Assembly: GCA_012521405.1 (NCBI GenBank)
Contig: JAAYMK010000061.1
Coordinates: 1 to 35,132, forward strand
Reading direction: 5' to 3'
From: Bacillota bacterium
Lineage (GTDB): Bacteria; Bacillota; Dethiobacteria; Dethiobacterales; Dethiobacteraceae
DNA: 35,132 nucleotides
Made by a program: the position numbers and the translations under genes
The notes under the pieces: generated by a model
What the model was told of the DNA's origin: nothing
The model's input: the letters and a program-made list of their open reading frames with translations, nothing else
The model's database searches: none
Part shown: positions 1 through 9,503 of the stretch, piece by piece
How positions within the stretch are numbered: the first letter of the stretch is position 1
Layout of the letters: each line of letters starts with the position of its first letter

Positions 1-49
1 GCAAAAGTTTTAATTTTTCCTTCAGTAAAGCATGCTCTTTTTCCGACAT
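1..49 (-). CDS. uvrC: UvrC N-terminus (partial, runs off window)
   Basis: Sixteen codons are visible from an ATG at 49 to the window edge, starting MSEKEHALLKEKLKLL. Excinuclease ABC subunit C proteins typically begin with a short helix ending in a KEKL-LLP stretch, which this matches. The ATG is preceded by GAGG at a spacing of 6 and lies 7 nt after the uvrA stop, so it is co-transcribed with uvrB-uvrA. UvrC is the nuclease that makes both incisions after UvrA/UvrB damage recognition. The call rests on a short N-terminus plus context; the rest of the gene is outside the window. Confidence 0.7.
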   Translation of the reverse strand, partial: MSEKEHALLKEKLKLL

Positions 50-56
50 GACAGCC

Positions 57-2885
57 TCATGCTCCACCCTCTTGTAAAACTTTTTGCAGAAAACGGCCGG
101 TATAGGAAGCCTCAATACGGCAGATTTCTTCCGGCGTCCCGGTGGCCACAACCGTCCCACCGCCGTCGCCGCCTTCCGGCCCCAGATCAATAATATAATC
201 AGCCCGTTTAATCACATCAAGATTATGCTCAATTACTAAAACCGTATCGCCGTTATCCACCAGACGATCCAAAATATTAAGCAATTTATTTATATCATCA
301 CTGTGCAAACCTGTGGTAGGCTCATCAAGAATATAAAGTGTTTTGCCGTTGCTACGGCGGGAAAGTTCTGTGGCCAATTTCACACGCTGGGCTTCACCGC
401 CGGACAATGTGGGTGCCGGTTGCCCTAATTTGATATAGCCAAGCCCCACATCATATAAAGTCTGTAATTTATTTTTTATGCGCGGAATAGCATCAAAGAA
501 TGCCAATGCTTCCGCCACCGTCATATTGAGAATGTCGGCAATATTTTTGCCTTTATAGCGAATCTCCAAGGTTTCGCGGTTATAACGTTTTCCGCGACAA
601 ACTTCACAAGGCACATAAACATCAGGTAAAAAATGCATTTCTATACGCAAAATCCCGTCACCGCGACAGGCTTCACAACGTCCCCCTTTAACGTTGAAGC
701 TAAAGCGTCCCGGCTTATAGCCTCGTGCCCGTGCTTCGGGCGTACGTGAAAACAATTCACGGATATAATCAAACACTCCTGTATAAGTGGCCGGGTTTGA
801 GCGCGGTGTGCGCCCAATGGGGGACTGATCCACATTAATCACTTTATCCAAATACTCCAAACCTAAAATGTCATCATGTTCTTTTGGTTTCACATGACTA
901 CGATGCAGTTCCATGGCCAGCCGCCGGTAAAGAATTTCGTTGACCAGCGTACTTTTACCGGAACCGGAAACACCGGTGACACAAATGAAAACACCCAGTG
1001 GAAAGCGCACATTGATATTGCGCAAGTTATTGGCCCGTGCCCCCCTAACTTCCAACCATTTCTCATTGGGTTGACGCCGCCTTTGCGGAACTGGAATCTG
1101 CTTTTTCCCTGACAAATATTGACCTGTAATTGAGGCAGGTACTTTTTGGATCTCCTCCACTGTACCGGCCGCCACCACTTGCCCGCCCCAGGCTCCGGCA
1201 CCGGGACCAATATCAACAATATAATCGGCACTGCGTATGGTATCTTCGTCGTGCTCCACCACAATTACCGTATTACCCAGGTCACGCAAATCAGTAAGCG
1301 TTTTTATCAGCAACGCATTGTCACGCTGGTGCAAACCAATGCTCGGCTCGTCCAAAATATACAGCACGCCGGTTAAGCTGGAACCTATTTGTGTTGCCAA
1401 TCTAATACGCTGGGCTTCACCGCCGGAAAGTGTGCCGGAAGGCCGGTCTAGGGTTAGATAATTAAGGCCCACATTCTGTAAAAATTTCAGTCTTTCTTCA
1501 ATTTCTTTCAACACCAAACGCGCTATTTGCTTTTCTTTTTCCGTTAACTGCAAATTTCTTAGAAATGCAAGCGCTTTTTCCACAGACATAGCTGTAAACT
1601 GGGCAATATTAATCCCGCCCACCAGTACCGAGAGGCTTGCAGGTTTCAAACGTGCCCCGCCACATTCAGAACAAGGGTACTGGGACATATAGCTTTCTAT
1701 ATCTTCCCGGATCATATCCGATGTACTTTCCTGATACCTTCGGGTTAAAATGGGGATTACACCTTCAAAGCGCACATAATATTCCTTGATACGGCCGCCG
1801 AAACTTTTATGGGTGAATCTCACCCGCTCCGGCATCCCGTAGAGCAGAATATCTTGCTGTTTTTTGGGCAATTTTTCAAAGGGTGTGTCCAAATCAATAC
1901 CGGCTTGCTCGGCCACGGCCAAGAGCATCTTCTGGTAGTATCCTTGCGTACCCGGTGTCCAGGGTGCAATGGCGCCTTCATTTAAGCTGCGCCGTTTATC
2001 CGGAACCACCCGGTCCGGATCAATCTCACTACGAAAACCTAAACCACTGCACCGGGAACATGCGCCATAAGGACTGTTAAAGGAAAACATCCGGGGAGAA
2101 AGTTCTTCGAAAGAAAAACCGCATTGCGGGCAAGCAAAAGTTGAAGAAAAAAGCAGTTCTTCCTGACCAATAATATCAATGAGCACTAAACCTTCGCCGT
2201 ATTTTAAAGCTGTTTCCAATGAATCAGCCAAGCGTGTTTCCAGCCCCTCCTTGATGACGAGCCGGTCCACCACAATCTCGATGTTGTGTTTTTTGTTTTT
2301 TTCCAACTTAATTTCTTCTTCCAGGTCACGTATTTCGCCATCTACCCGGACGCGCACAAAACCATCGGCCCGTATGGCGGCAAAAAGTTTTTGATATTCT
2401 CCCTTACGTCCCCGCACCAGCGGTGCCAGCACCTGAATTCTTGTTTTTTCCGGCAGCTCCATAATGCGATCCACCATTTGCTCCACAGTCTGTTGGGCAA
2501 TGGGAATTTTACAATGGGGACAATGGGGGCGGCCAACGCGGGCATATAAAAGACGTAAATAATCGTAAATCTCTGTTACCGTCCCCACCGTTGAACGCGG
2601 GTTGCGAGACGTAGTTTTTTGGTCAATGGAAATGGCCGGGGAAAGACCTTCAATATAATCCACATCCGGCTTGTCCATTTGCCCCAAAAACTGGCGGGCA
2701 TATGCCGAAAGTGATTCCACGTAACGGCGCTGCCCCTCGGCAAAAATTGTATCAAAAGCCAAGGAGGATTTGCCGGAACCGGATACCCCGGTAATAACCA
2801 CCAGTTTATTGCGGGGAATATCCACATCAATATTTTTTAAATTGTTTTCACGTGCACCATGAATACGTATATAATTCTGACTCAT
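57..2885 (-). CDS. uvrA: Excinuclease ABC subunit A (UvrA)
   Basis: UvrA is the ATP-binding damage sensor of nucleotide excision repair; it loads UvrB on distorted DNA in the cytoplasm. The 942-aa length is normal. Two ABC modules are visible: Walker [14 protein letters not shown] near residue 34 and [13 protein letters not shown] near 640, each with an LSGGEAQR signature and an ILDEP Walker B. CxxC zinc-finger pairs are present (CPHC, CPQC with CSRC, CSEC, CEAC with CEVC). The ATG shares one base with the uvrB stop (TAATG), implying translational coupling. The gene sits between uvrB and uvrC in one minus-strand operon. Confidence 0.98.
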   Translation of the reverse strand: MSQNYIRIHGARENNLKNIDVDIPRNKLVVITGVSGSGKSSLAFDTIFAEGQRRYVESLSAYARQFLGQMDKPDVDYIEGLSPAISIDQKTTSRNPRSTVGTVTEIYDYLRLLYARVGRPHCPHCKIPIAQQTVEQMVDRIMELPEKTRIQVLAPLVRGRKGEYQKLFAAIRADGFVRVRVDGEIRDLEEEIKLEKNKKHNIEIVVDRLVIKEGLETRLADSLETALKYGEGLVLIDIIGQEELLFSSTFACPQCGFSFEELSPRMFSFNSPYGACSRCSGLGFRSEIDPDRVVPDKRRSLNEGAIAPWTPGTQGYYQKMLLAVAEQAGIDLDTPFEKLPKKQQDILLYGMPERVRFTHKSFGGRIKEYYVRFEGVIPILTRRYQESTSDMIREDIESYMSQYPCSECGGARLKPASLSVLVGGINIAQFTAMSVEKALAFLRNLQLTEKEKQIARLVLKEIEERLKFLQNVGLNYLTLDRPSGTLSGGEAQRIRLATQIGSSLTGVLYILDEPSIGLHQRDNALLIKTLTDLRDLGNTVIVVEHDEDTIRSADYIVDIGPGAGAWGGQVVAAGTVEEIQKVPASITGQYLSGKKQIPVPQRRRQPNEKWLEVRGARANNLRNINVRFPLGVFICVTGVSGSGKSTLVNEILYRRLAMELHRSHVKPKEHDDILGLEYLDKVINVDQSPIGRTPRSNPATYTGVFDYIRELFSRTPEARARGYKPGRFSFNVKGGRCEACRGDGILRIEMHFLPDVYVPCEVCRGKRYNRETLEIRYKGKNIADILNMTVAEALAFFDAIPRIKNKLQTLYDVGLGYIKLGQPAPTLSGGEAQRVKLATELSRRSNGKTLYILDEPTTGLHSDDINKLLNILDRLVDNGDTVLVIEHNLDVIKRADYIIDLGPEGGDGGGTVVATGTPEEICRIEASYTGRFLQKVLQEGGA

Positions 2886-4873
2886 TATCTTCCGCCTTCT
2901 GCTTTTATTTTCCGCAATTCGAAAATTAAATCACGCAACATAGCTGCTTTTTCAAACTCTAAATTACGGGCTGCTTCCTTCATTTCTTTTTCCAGTTTCT
3001 TAATGGCTTTATTCCGTTCCGCCGCTTTCAAATTCTTAAGATCTTTAGGCAGCCCTTGGGGCAACTCTACCACAGGTTTTGTAGCTTCAATGACATCGCG
3101 AATGGCTTTTCGCACAGTAGCCGGTGTAATACCATGCTTTTTATTATACTCCATCTGCAACCTGCGGCGCCGCTCTGTTTCGTCTATGGCACGGCGCATG
3201 GATTCGGTAATGGTATCAGCATACATAATTACTTTACCATTTACATTACGGGCAGCCCGCCCAATTATCTGTATGAGCGACCGCTCTGCCCGGAGAAAAC
3301 CTTCTTTATCGGCATCAAGGATGGCCACCAACGATACTTCCGGTAAGTCAAGCCCTTCCCGCAGCAAATTAATACCGATAAGGACGTCAAAGACACCCAG
3401 ACGCAAATCGCGGATAATCTCCATTCGCTCCAAAGCATTAATTTCCGAATGGAGGTACCTGACCTTTAAGCCTAATTCTTTATAGTATTCGGTTAAATCT
3501 TCAGCCATCCGTTTCGTAAGGGTTGTCACCAAAACACGTTCATTTCGTGCCACTCTTTCACGAATCTCACCGTAAAGGTCGTCAATCTGTCCTTTTACAG
3601 GACGCACCACAACTTCCGGATCAACCAAGCCGGTGGGACGAATAATTTGCTCCACTACCTGCTGTGAATGTTCCTGCTCATAGGGCCCGGGAGTGGCTGA
3701 GACATAGATGACTTGGTTCACCAATTTTTCAAATTCCGCAAATTTTAAAGGCCTGTTGTCCAGTGCCGAAGGTAAACGAAAACCATGTTCAACCAAAACT
3801 TCTTTCCGCGACCGGTCACCGGCATACATCCCTCTGATTTGCGGTATGGTCTGATGTGATTCATCTATCAGTAAAAGAAAATCTTTGGGGAAATAATCCA
3901 GGAGGGTATAGGGGCGTGACCCGGGCGGGCGTCTGTCCAAATGCCGCGAATAGTTTTCAATGCCATTACAATATCCCAATTCGTTCATCATTTCCAAATC
4001 GTATTTAGTTCGTTGCTCCAGCCGTTGCGCTTCCAATAGTTTGCCGGCACGGCGCAGTTCAGCCAAGCGTTCTTCCAGTTCCAGGCGGATATCAGCCATG
4101 GCAGCTTCTAGGATCTCCCGGGACGTCACATAATGGGAAGCAGGAAAAATAGCAATATGCTTGCGTTCCCCTAAAATTTCTCCTGTCAGAACATCAAACT
4201 CGCGAATACGTTCTATTTCATCACCAAAAAACTCTACCCGTACTGCTTTCTCGGTAAAATAAGCCGGGTAAATTTCTAAAACATCTCCTTGTACCCGAAA
4301 GCAACTGCGCTCAAGCACCAGGTTATTCCGTTCATATTGTATATCTACCAATTGCCGTACAACTTCATCGCGATTTTTTTCCATCCCTACACGCAAAGAT
4401 ACTACATTTTCTCTATATTCATCAGGGGAACCCAAACCGTAAATGGCGGAAACGCTGGCCACTATAAGCACGTCGCGCCGTTCAAAAAGGGCACTGGTGG
4501 CTGAATGTCGCAGCTTTTCAATTTCATCATTAATGGAAGCATCCTTCTCGATATACGTATCTGTTTGGGGAATATAAGCTTCCGGTTGATAATAATCATA
4601 GTAGCTGACAAAATATTCCACCGCATTGTCGGGAAAAAATTCCCTAAACTCACTGCAAAGCTGGGCAGCCAGCGTTTTATTATGCGCAATAACCAAAGTG
4701 GGACGCTGTACGCGTGCAATCACATTGGCCATGGTAAAAGTTTTGCCTGAACCGGTTACCCCTAAAAGTGTTTGGTGGCGGTAACCTTTATTTAAACCTT
4801 CCACTAGGCGCTCTATAGCCTGGGGCTGATCTCCCTGCGGGCGATACTCGCTTTTGAGGCGAAATTGACCCAT
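2885..4873 (-). CDS. uvrB: Excinuclease ABC subunit B (UvrB)
   Basis: UvrB is the helicase-like damage-verification subunit that receives DNA from UvrA and recruits UvrC. Visible features are Walker [13 protein letters not shown] near residue 40, the beta-hairpin region with [10 protein letters not shown], helicase motif DESH, motif VI region QIIGRAARN, and a C-terminal UVR motif ([11 protein letters not shown]) that contacts UvrC. I start at the ATG at 4873 ([10 protein letters not shown], 662 aa), which has AAGGAG 9 nt upstream. The open frame continues 19 codons further upstream, but that stretch covers the 5' leader and promoter. It is the first gene of uvrBAC. I see no clear LexA box. 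Confidence 0.97.
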   Translation of the reverse strand: MGQFRLKSEYRPQGDQPQAIERLVEGLNKGYRHQTLLGVTGSGKTFTMANVIARVQRPTLVIAHNKTLAAQLCSEFREFFPDNAVEYFVSYYDYYQPEAYIPQTDTYIEKDASINDEIEKLRHSATSALFERRDVLIVASVSAIYGLGSPDEYRENVVSLRVGMEKNRDEVVRQLVDIQYERNNLVLERSCFRVQGDVLEIYPAYFTEKAVRVEFFGDEIERIREFDVLTGEILGERKHIAIFPASHYVTSREILEAAMADIRLELEERLAELRRAGKLLEAQRLEQRTKYDLEMMNELGYCNGIENYSRHLDRRPPGSRPYTLLDYFPKDFLLLIDESHQTIPQIRGMYAGDRSRKEVLVEHGFRLPSALDNRPLKFAEFEKLVNQVIYVSATPGPYEQEHSQQVVEQIIRPTGLVDPEVVVRPVKGQIDDLYGEIRERVARNERVLVTTLTKRMAEDLTEYYKELGLKVRYLHSEINALERMEIIRDLRLGVFDVLIGINLLREGLDLPEVSLVAILDADKEGFLRAERSLIQIIGRAARNVNGKVIMYADTITESMRRAIDETERRRRLQMEYNKKHGITPATVRKAIRDVIEATKPVVELPQGLPKDLKNLKAAERNKAIKKLEKEMKEAARNLEFEKAAMLRDLIFELRKIKAEGGR

Positions 4874-4910
4874 CGCACATTTCTCCTTACAGCTAGAAGT
4901 AAACATAAAT

Positions 4911-4919
4911 ATTATACCA
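4911..4919 (-). promoter_or_regulatory. Extended -10 promoter of uvrBAC
   Basis: On the minus strand this reads TGGTATAAT, a perfect TATAAT with a TGn extension. It lies about 40 nt before the uvrB start codon and downstream of the terminator at 5016-5047. No good -35 hexamer is at 17 nt, consistent with an extended -10 promoter. The expected transcript start is near 4904. Confidence 0.6.
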
Positions 4920-5015
4920 TATCCCATCAACTAAATATGACATTTCAATTATGACAGTAAAAAGCGTGCATATTTAATTCAACGCCCAAAATTAAACTCC
5001 TGGCAAAAAGGAAAG

Positions 5016-5047
5016 TAAAAAGCCTGCGCAAGATAATGCAGGCTTTT
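5016..5047 (-). terminator. Rho-independent terminator after the 89-aa gene
   Basis: A perfect 10-bp inverted repeat (5018-5027 with 5038-5047, arms AAAAGCCTGC/GCAGGCTTTT) with a 10-nt loop is followed on the minus strand by a T-rich tract. It starts 4 nt after the stop codon at 5051 and separates the upstream genes from uvrBAC. Confidence 0.85.
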
Positions 5048-5050
5048 GCT

Positions 5051-5320
5051 CTATTGCAGCTGTGGAGGCTTGGCAAATAACCAGGGTGGTAAATTTCCGT
5101 CCTTTTCCGGCGGGAGGCAGCGATATTCCCACAGAGGCTCATAACCGGTTTGCTGCAAATTTTGATGGAATTTCTTATCATCCGCAATTAGCTGTTGTGC
5201 TTGTAACAAAACAGTTATTGCCTGTTGTAAAGCTTGCAAGACTTGTCCGTCTAGATCCTCCTGCCGTAGCGATAACTGTTTTAACAGTGCTTTTGCGTCA
5301 GCTTGCCGCTGTTCCTTCAT
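5051..5320 (-). CDS. Hypothetical 89-aa glutamine-rich helical protein
   Basis: I do not recognise this protein. The start at 5320 (MKEQRQADAK) is well supported: AAGGAGGTGTCCA directly precedes the ATG. Residues 1-60 are strongly helical and rich in Q, L, A and K, suggesting a short coiled coil. The C-terminus is proline- and aromatic-rich (WEYRCLPPEKDGN, LPPWLFAKPPQLQ). There is no signal peptide or membrane segment. It lies 46 nt downstream of the MinJ-like gene in the same orientation and is followed at once by a terminator, so it is probably the last gene of the ctpB-minJ-like unit. A role in that module is inference from position only. Confidence 0.7.
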   Translation of the reverse strand: MKEQRQADAKALLKQLSLRQEDLDGQVLQALQQAITVLLQAQQLIADDKKFHQNLQQTGYEPLWEYRCLPPEKDGNLPPWLFAKPPQLQ

Positions 5321-5366
5321 TGGACACCTCCTTATGTGGCACCCACTTTGCTTCATCCTAAAAACA

Positions 5367-6665
5367 TTAACGCCGGAAAAAGCGATTTCTTTTTAACAAA
5401 TTTTTTATTTTTTGCTGTAATGCCTCCCAAAAACGAACCTGTTTGATCTGCATGTAAACAGTGGTAAAACGATCCGGAACAACAATAATACCCGGATCAT
5501 GTTGACAATCAATGATTAACAAACGGGATTGCCCGCCGCGCTCCACTAAAACCTGCAGCGGTCGCCAAGTGGAGCGAAGCACAGCCTGAAAGGCGAAAAA
5601 GTTTTCTATGGGGATACCGTTAATATTGGTAATAATGTCGCCCGGCAACATGCCTGCAGCCTTGGCGGCAGAATCGGCAAACAAATCCAAGACTTTTACA
5701 CCATAAGCAGGTGCTTTAAATTTGGGCTCCCCTTCCAGCTCCCTTTTAATTCCTAGCTGTATTATCAATTCATGGCCCAAAGGAACAAAAAGTGCTGCCA
5801 GTAAAGTGAGTGCCGGATGGCCATTGGCGATAAAAGCCAGCAAAATCACAAGCAAACTGTAAAGCCCTAAATGCAAGGCAGAGCGTTTTGCTTTTTCCCT
5901 TGGTGATGTAGAAACGGCCAAATCGCCAAAACCTAAACCGGCCACAATGGGAAAGATAAAATATGCTAAAGTAAACCCGGCCTCAACAATTATTTTGCTG
6001 GCAAAAAGTGGCCACCAATCAGGCATAGGCGTTCCGGCTAAAGTCTCTGCCGTAGCCTTTGGTATCACTTCAGCGATAATTCCCACCAAGGGCAGCGGCC
6101 AGAAGCGCTGGAGGACAAAAGCCCCCACCACTCCATGGTCAGTTTTGATATAGGCGGGACTGGGATGAAGGTGGCCGCTCAAGGCAATAAGAATACTTTC
6201 AGCAAAATGCAGCGTACCAATCAGAGCAATAAGGCCCGGCACATGAATCCCATGGATTCCTTTTAAAAAACTATCCGGTCCAAAGGGCAAGACCCCGGAA
6301 AGCATTTGTACTATCGCCGCCACCGCTCCCACCAATCCGCCGGCATAAGCAAAACAAAGATATCGAGGATGAACAAAAGCCAAAATTAGCGCCAGCGGCC
6401 AAACATAAATAATGCCGATTTCCATTAAATTTATACCCAGCACAAAGAGAATCACGCCGGCAATGAGACCGCCTACAAGACCAAAGAGGACGGATGCCAG
6501 TACTTGCTCCCAGAGAAGATGGCGGCCTCGCCCCAAAAGCCTTTTTTCATTTTGTTGCAGACGGCGGTACTGTAGGGTGATAAGGATCAGAACCAACCAG
6601 TACAACGGGTTAAGTGGGAAACTAAAATAAGTTTGCCCAAAAAGCATGATAATATTTTTCAGCAT
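5367..6665 (-). CDS. MinJ-like polytopic membrane protein with C-terminal PDZ domain
   Basis: The protein has about seven to eight hydrophobic segments in the first 300 residues, then a PDZ domain (about residues 315-390, VLDLFADSAAKAAGMLPGD then IITNINGIPIENF), and a basic tail (KIKNLLKRNRFFRR). This architecture and the location beside ctpB and near ftsEX match Bacillus MinJ (YvjD), which bridges DivIVA and MinD in division-site selection. The start is uncertain: ATG at 6665 (432 aa) is listed, but an in-frame GTG at 6668 has better spacing from AGGTG, and a GTG at 6680 directly follows the ctpB stop. It is translationally close to ctpB. Family membership is fairly sure, the MinJ role is inferred. 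Confidence 0.75.
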   Translation of the reverse strand: MLKNIIMLFGQTYFSFPLNPLYWLVLILITLQYRRLQQNEKRLLGRGRHLLWEQVLASVLFGLVGGLIAGVILFVLGINLMEIGIIYVWPLALILAFVHPRYLCFAYAGGLVGAVAAIVQMLSGVLPFGPDSFLKGIHGIHVPGLIALIGTLHFAESILIALSGHLHPSPAYIKTDHGVVGAFVLQRFWPLPLVGIIAEVIPKATAETLAGTPMPDWWPLFASKIIVEAGFTLAYFIFPIVAGLGFGDLAVSTSPREKAKRSALHLGLYSLLVILLAFIANGHPALTLLAALFVPLGHELIIQLGIKRELEGEPKFKAPAYGVKVLDLFADSAAKAAGMLPGDIITNINGIPIENFFAFQAVLRSTWRPLQVLVERGGQSRLLIIDCQHDPGIIVVPDRFTTVYMQIKQVRFWEALQQKIKNLLKRNRFFRR

Positions 6666-6680
6666 CACATGTCTACACAC

Positions 6681-8093
6681 CTAATTTAATTTTTCTTTCA
6701 GCACTTCCAATGCTTTTTGTTTTTGTGTATCCATTTGCTCCAGAAGCAAGTCAATCTCTTCACCTATACGCGTACGGAATGCCTGATCTGCATAACCGGT
6801 AACGGCTAACCCCTGCTGCTGTTGGAAAGCACGTACCGCTTTTTCTGTGTCCTTGTCAAATTCGCCTGTTTCCGCCACGGAAAAAGAAAGTTTATTTAAC
6901 ATTCTTTGCAGGATCAAAACTTCCGTACTTTTATCTCCCGGCTTCAAATCCCGGAACAGCTTAAATTGTAGAAGATAAAAATCCTCCGGCAGTTCCACAA
7001 CGATATCCGGCTCTAATCCTTGGCCATGGATATCCCTGCCATTGGGCGTCTGATATTTAGCAATAGTATAACGCAAGCCATAACCGTTGGAAATATTCTC
7101 TAAATGTTGCACCGTAGCTTTGCCATATGTTTTTGTCCCCACCAGTATGCCTGTCCCGGTGTCCTGCAGGGCACCACAAATAATTTCCGCAGCTGAAGCA
7201 CTGGTGCCGTTAACTAAAGCCACAATGGGGTAATCTTTTTGCGTACCGTAGGAATAATAGACATCAATAACGTTACCGTCGGCATCCACCATTTGTGTAA
7301 TCGGCCCTTCCGGCAAGATTTCCTGGCCCATTTTGATGGCTTCTGAGAGGAGGCCGCCGGGATTGCCGCGAAAATCCAGGATCAGGCCGCGCATGCCTTT
7401 GGTTTCCAGTGCTAAAAGCGCCTCCTGGAAGTCCTTCCCTGTATGCTCATCAAAATTGGTAATTTGAATATAACCGATTTTTTCTTCCAGCATTTCCGGG
7501 AAGACACTGGGCATCACAATATTGCTGCGGGTAATTTCCAGCTCAAAGGGCTCTTCCAAACCGTCCCGCTCTACAGTTAATTTTACCGTTGTCCCCTCTT
7601 CTCCCCGCAGTAGTGTTGCCGCCTCCCAAGTGGAAGCACCATATAAGTCTTGACCGTCTACGGCAATAATACGATCACCCGGTAAAAGACCGGCCCGCTC
7701 TCCCGGTGTATCTTTAATAGGTACAACAACTGTAATATAACCGTCAATGGAGGTAATTTCCACACCCACGCCGGAAAAGGAGCCGTCAATTTTAATCATA
7801 ATTTCTTCCCAGTCACGGGCACTCATATACGTAGTCTGGGGGTCGCCCAGGGAATCCACCATGCCGTGAATGGCGGCGTTAATGAGTTCCTGGCGCGAAA
7901 CATCCTCCAGATAACGTTCAGTTAAGATGTCGAGCACTTCAATAAAGGGCTGTAGTTCCAGATCCGATTCTTGTTCTTCTACCGGCTGCGGCGGTTCTGT
8001 TTCTTGCCGGTAAAAATTTTCACTGGCCAAAAAGGTAAAGATATTGCTGATAATAAAAAGAAGTACCACCAGGTACACAGTTTTCCTGCGCAA
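6681..8093 (-). CDS. ctpB: Carboxy-terminal processing protease CtpA/CtpB (S41) with peptidoglycan-binding domain
   Basis: This is an exported, membrane-anchored serine protease. Residues 7-23 form an uncleaved signal anchor, followed by an acidic linker, a PDZ domain (about 100-180, GERAGLLPGDRIIAVDG), and the S41 core. The catalytic dyad is visible: Ser300 in NGTSASAAEI and Lys325 in GTKTYGKATVQ, 25 residues apart as in CtpB. Residues about 385-450 form a PG_binding_1 domain (LQRMLNKLSF, TEKAVRAFQQQQGL). In Bacillus CtpB acts in the SpoIVF sporulation signalling pathway. The only in-frame start upstream of the RRK motif is TTG at 8093, preceded by a distant AGGAAAG, so translation may be weak. 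The stop abuts the MinJ-like gene. Confidence 0.93.
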   Translation of the reverse strand: MRRKTVYLVVLLFIISNIFTFLASENFYRQETEPPQPVEEQESDLELQPFIEVLDILTERYLEDVSRQELINAAIHGMVDSLGDPQTTYMSARDWEEIMIKIDGSFSGVGVEITSIDGYITVVVPIKDTPGERAGLLPGDRIIAVDGQDLYGASTWEAATLLRGEEGTTVKLTVERDGLEEPFELEITRSNIVMPSVFPEMLEEKIGYIQITNFDEHTGKDFQEALLALETKGMRGLILDFRGNPGGLLSEAIKMGQEILPEGPITQMVDADGNVIDVYYSYGTQKDYPIVALVNGTSASAAEIICGALQDTGTGILVGTKTYGKATVQHLENISNGYGLRYTIAKYQTPNGRDIHGQGLEPDIVVELPEDFYLLQFKLFRDLKPGDKSTEVLILQRMLNKLSFSVAETGEFDKDTEKAVRAFQQQQGLAVTGYADQAFRTRIGEEIDLLLEQMDTQKQKALEVLKEKLN

Positions 8094-8131
8094 GCAAGCA
8101 CCAACTTTCCTAGATAAAGTTCATGTAAAAC

Positions 8132-8160
8132 ATTATAAACCTTTTAGCGCAATTTATCTA
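8132..8160 (-). promoter_or_regulatory. Sigma-A-type promoter of ctpB
   Basis: On the minus strand TAGATA (8155-8160) is separated by 17 nt from a perfect TATAAT (8132-8137). It lies between the terminator of the ftsEX unit and the ctpB start, so ctpB and the MinJ-like gene have their own promoter. Confidence 0.65.
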
Positions 8161-8248
8161 CAGCATCATCTTGCCAGTTTAAAGTTTCCACACTAAGACT
8201 CTTGGCAAAGGCCGGCCTTATAAAACGGCAGCAGTTTTTGCAAAGCTT

Positions 8249-8290
8249 AGCTGATTAAAAAAGCCCGTCTCCGGGCTTTTTTAATCAGCT
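8249..8290 (-). terminator. Strong terminator after the ftsEX-hydrolase operon
   Basis: A perfect 19-bp inverted repeat (8249-8267 with 8272-8290) has a 4-nt loop. The GC core is GCCCG/CGGGC, flanked by A6 and T6 so that it can work on either strand. It begins 14 nt after the hydrolase stop codon. Confidence 0.92.
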
Positions 8291-8304
8291 TGGCAAAAGA
8301 CTTT

Positions 8305-9486
8305 TTAACGTAAATATGACAGAGGATTTACACGTTGTCCGTTGATACGGACTTCAAAATGCAGATGTGGTCCGGTGGAGTAACCGGTGCTGCCAACGAT
8401 GGCAATAGGTTGTCCTTGGGCAACAGGTTGCCCGTTTGCCACTAAAAAGGAGTGCGTATGGCCATACACAGTTGCAACTCCGCCGCCATGGTCTACAATA
8501 ACCAGGTTTCCATATCCGCTGCCCATTTTATATGTATACGCAATTCCTGCATCGGCAGCTACAATATTTACCGGATTGCCTTTGTAGGAAGCAGAACCGG
8601 GCCAGCGGCTATGGGGGATACCGATGTCTATACCGCCGTGAAAGACGCCTTGCCTTCCCGTAATGGGATCTCTACGGTATCCATAGCCGGAGGTAATCCA
8701 ACTTCTGCCATATTCCGGAACCGGCCAGGTGAGTGTGCCGGTACCGCGTGAAGCAGTATTTTTTTGTTGCTCCTGCAACCGTTTAATTATTTCTGTTACT
8801 TCTGCCGCTTTTTCTTCCAGTTTGCTGATTTCTCTATTTGTTTGTTCATATGCTTCCTGCAGTGCCGCCACTAAATTTTTCTGCTGTGCATGTTTAAGTT
8901 CTTTTTCCTGTCTTTTATTAAGACTGTCCCGGCGTAGCGTCAAAAGCTCCTGCCGGTGTTCTTCCAAGTCAGCTTTTAAAGCAACTATTCGCTCGCGCTC
9001 CTGCTTGCACTGCAATAAAAGTTCTTTGTCCTGCTGAATAATTTGCTGCAGGTCATGAAAACGTGACAAAAAGTCGGCAAAGGAAGTGCTGTTAAATAGG
9101 ACTTCCAGATAATTTACTTGGCCGTGTTCATGAATGGCACGCAACCGGACGGAAAGGATTTCATCCATTTTGGCCATATTTTCTTCTGCTTCCTGCAAAT
9201 CTGCTTCCGCCTGCGCAATTTTATTTTCCGTATCTGTAATCTTATTATTTAAGGAGCGTATTTCCGCTTCTACAACGGCAATTTCTTTTTCCAAAAGCTT
9301 AATTTCCCGTAAAATTTTTTCTTGTTCCTGTTTATTTTGGGCCAATTCCTTTTTACGCTGCTGAATATTTTGATTAATTTTATCCAGCTCTTGTTTCTTT
9401 TCATCAATGGTATTGGCCAAAACCGGGAAAATATTTAGACAAAGCAGTACTGCCACCAATAGCATAATAAATACTTTCCTCTGCAT
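8305..9486 (-). CDS. Coiled-coil murein hydrolase (EnvC/PcsB-like, M23 peptidase)
   Basis: The 393-aa protein starts at ATG 9486 with GGGGAG at a spacing of 6. It has a signal peptide ending near VLA-NT, a long coiled coil (about residues 25-245, EKKQELDKINQ heptads), and a C-terminal M23/LytM domain. The zinc and catalytic motifs are intact: HGGID, YGH and GPHLHFEV, so it is probably an active endopeptidase and not a degenerate activator as in E. coli EnvC. Its start lies 17 nt after the ftsX stop. FtsEX is known to control such coiled-coil hydrolases (EnvC, PcsB, CwlO) across the membrane, so this is the likely FtsEX-gated septal or elongation hydrolase. Confidence 0.92.
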   Translation of the reverse strand: MQRKVFIMLLVAVLLCLNIFPVLANTIDEKKQELDKINQNIQQRKKELAQNKQEQEKILREIKLLEKEIAVVEAEIRSLNNKITDTENKIAQAEADLQEAEENMAKMDEILSVRLRAIHEHGQVNYLEVLFNSTSFADFLSRFHDLQQIIQQDKELLLQCKQERERIVALKADLEEHRQELLTLRRDSLNKRQEKELKHAQQKNLVAALQEAYEQTNREISKLEEKAAEVTEIIKRLQEQQKNTASRGTGTLTWPVPEYGRSWITSGYGYRRDPITGRQGVFHGGIDIGIPHSRWPGSASYKGNPVNIVAADAGIAYTYKMGSGYGNLVIVDHGGGVATVYGHTHSFLVANGQPVAQGQPIAIVGSTGYSTGPHLHFEVRINGQRVNPLSYLR

Positions 9487-9503
9487 TTTCCGCTCCCCTT
9501 TCC

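Noticed and set aside
4874-4930. N-terminal extension of UvrB (19 residues)
   Set aside because: It covers the mRNA leader and the promoter, and the ATG at 4873 has a good ribosome binding site and the family's normal start.
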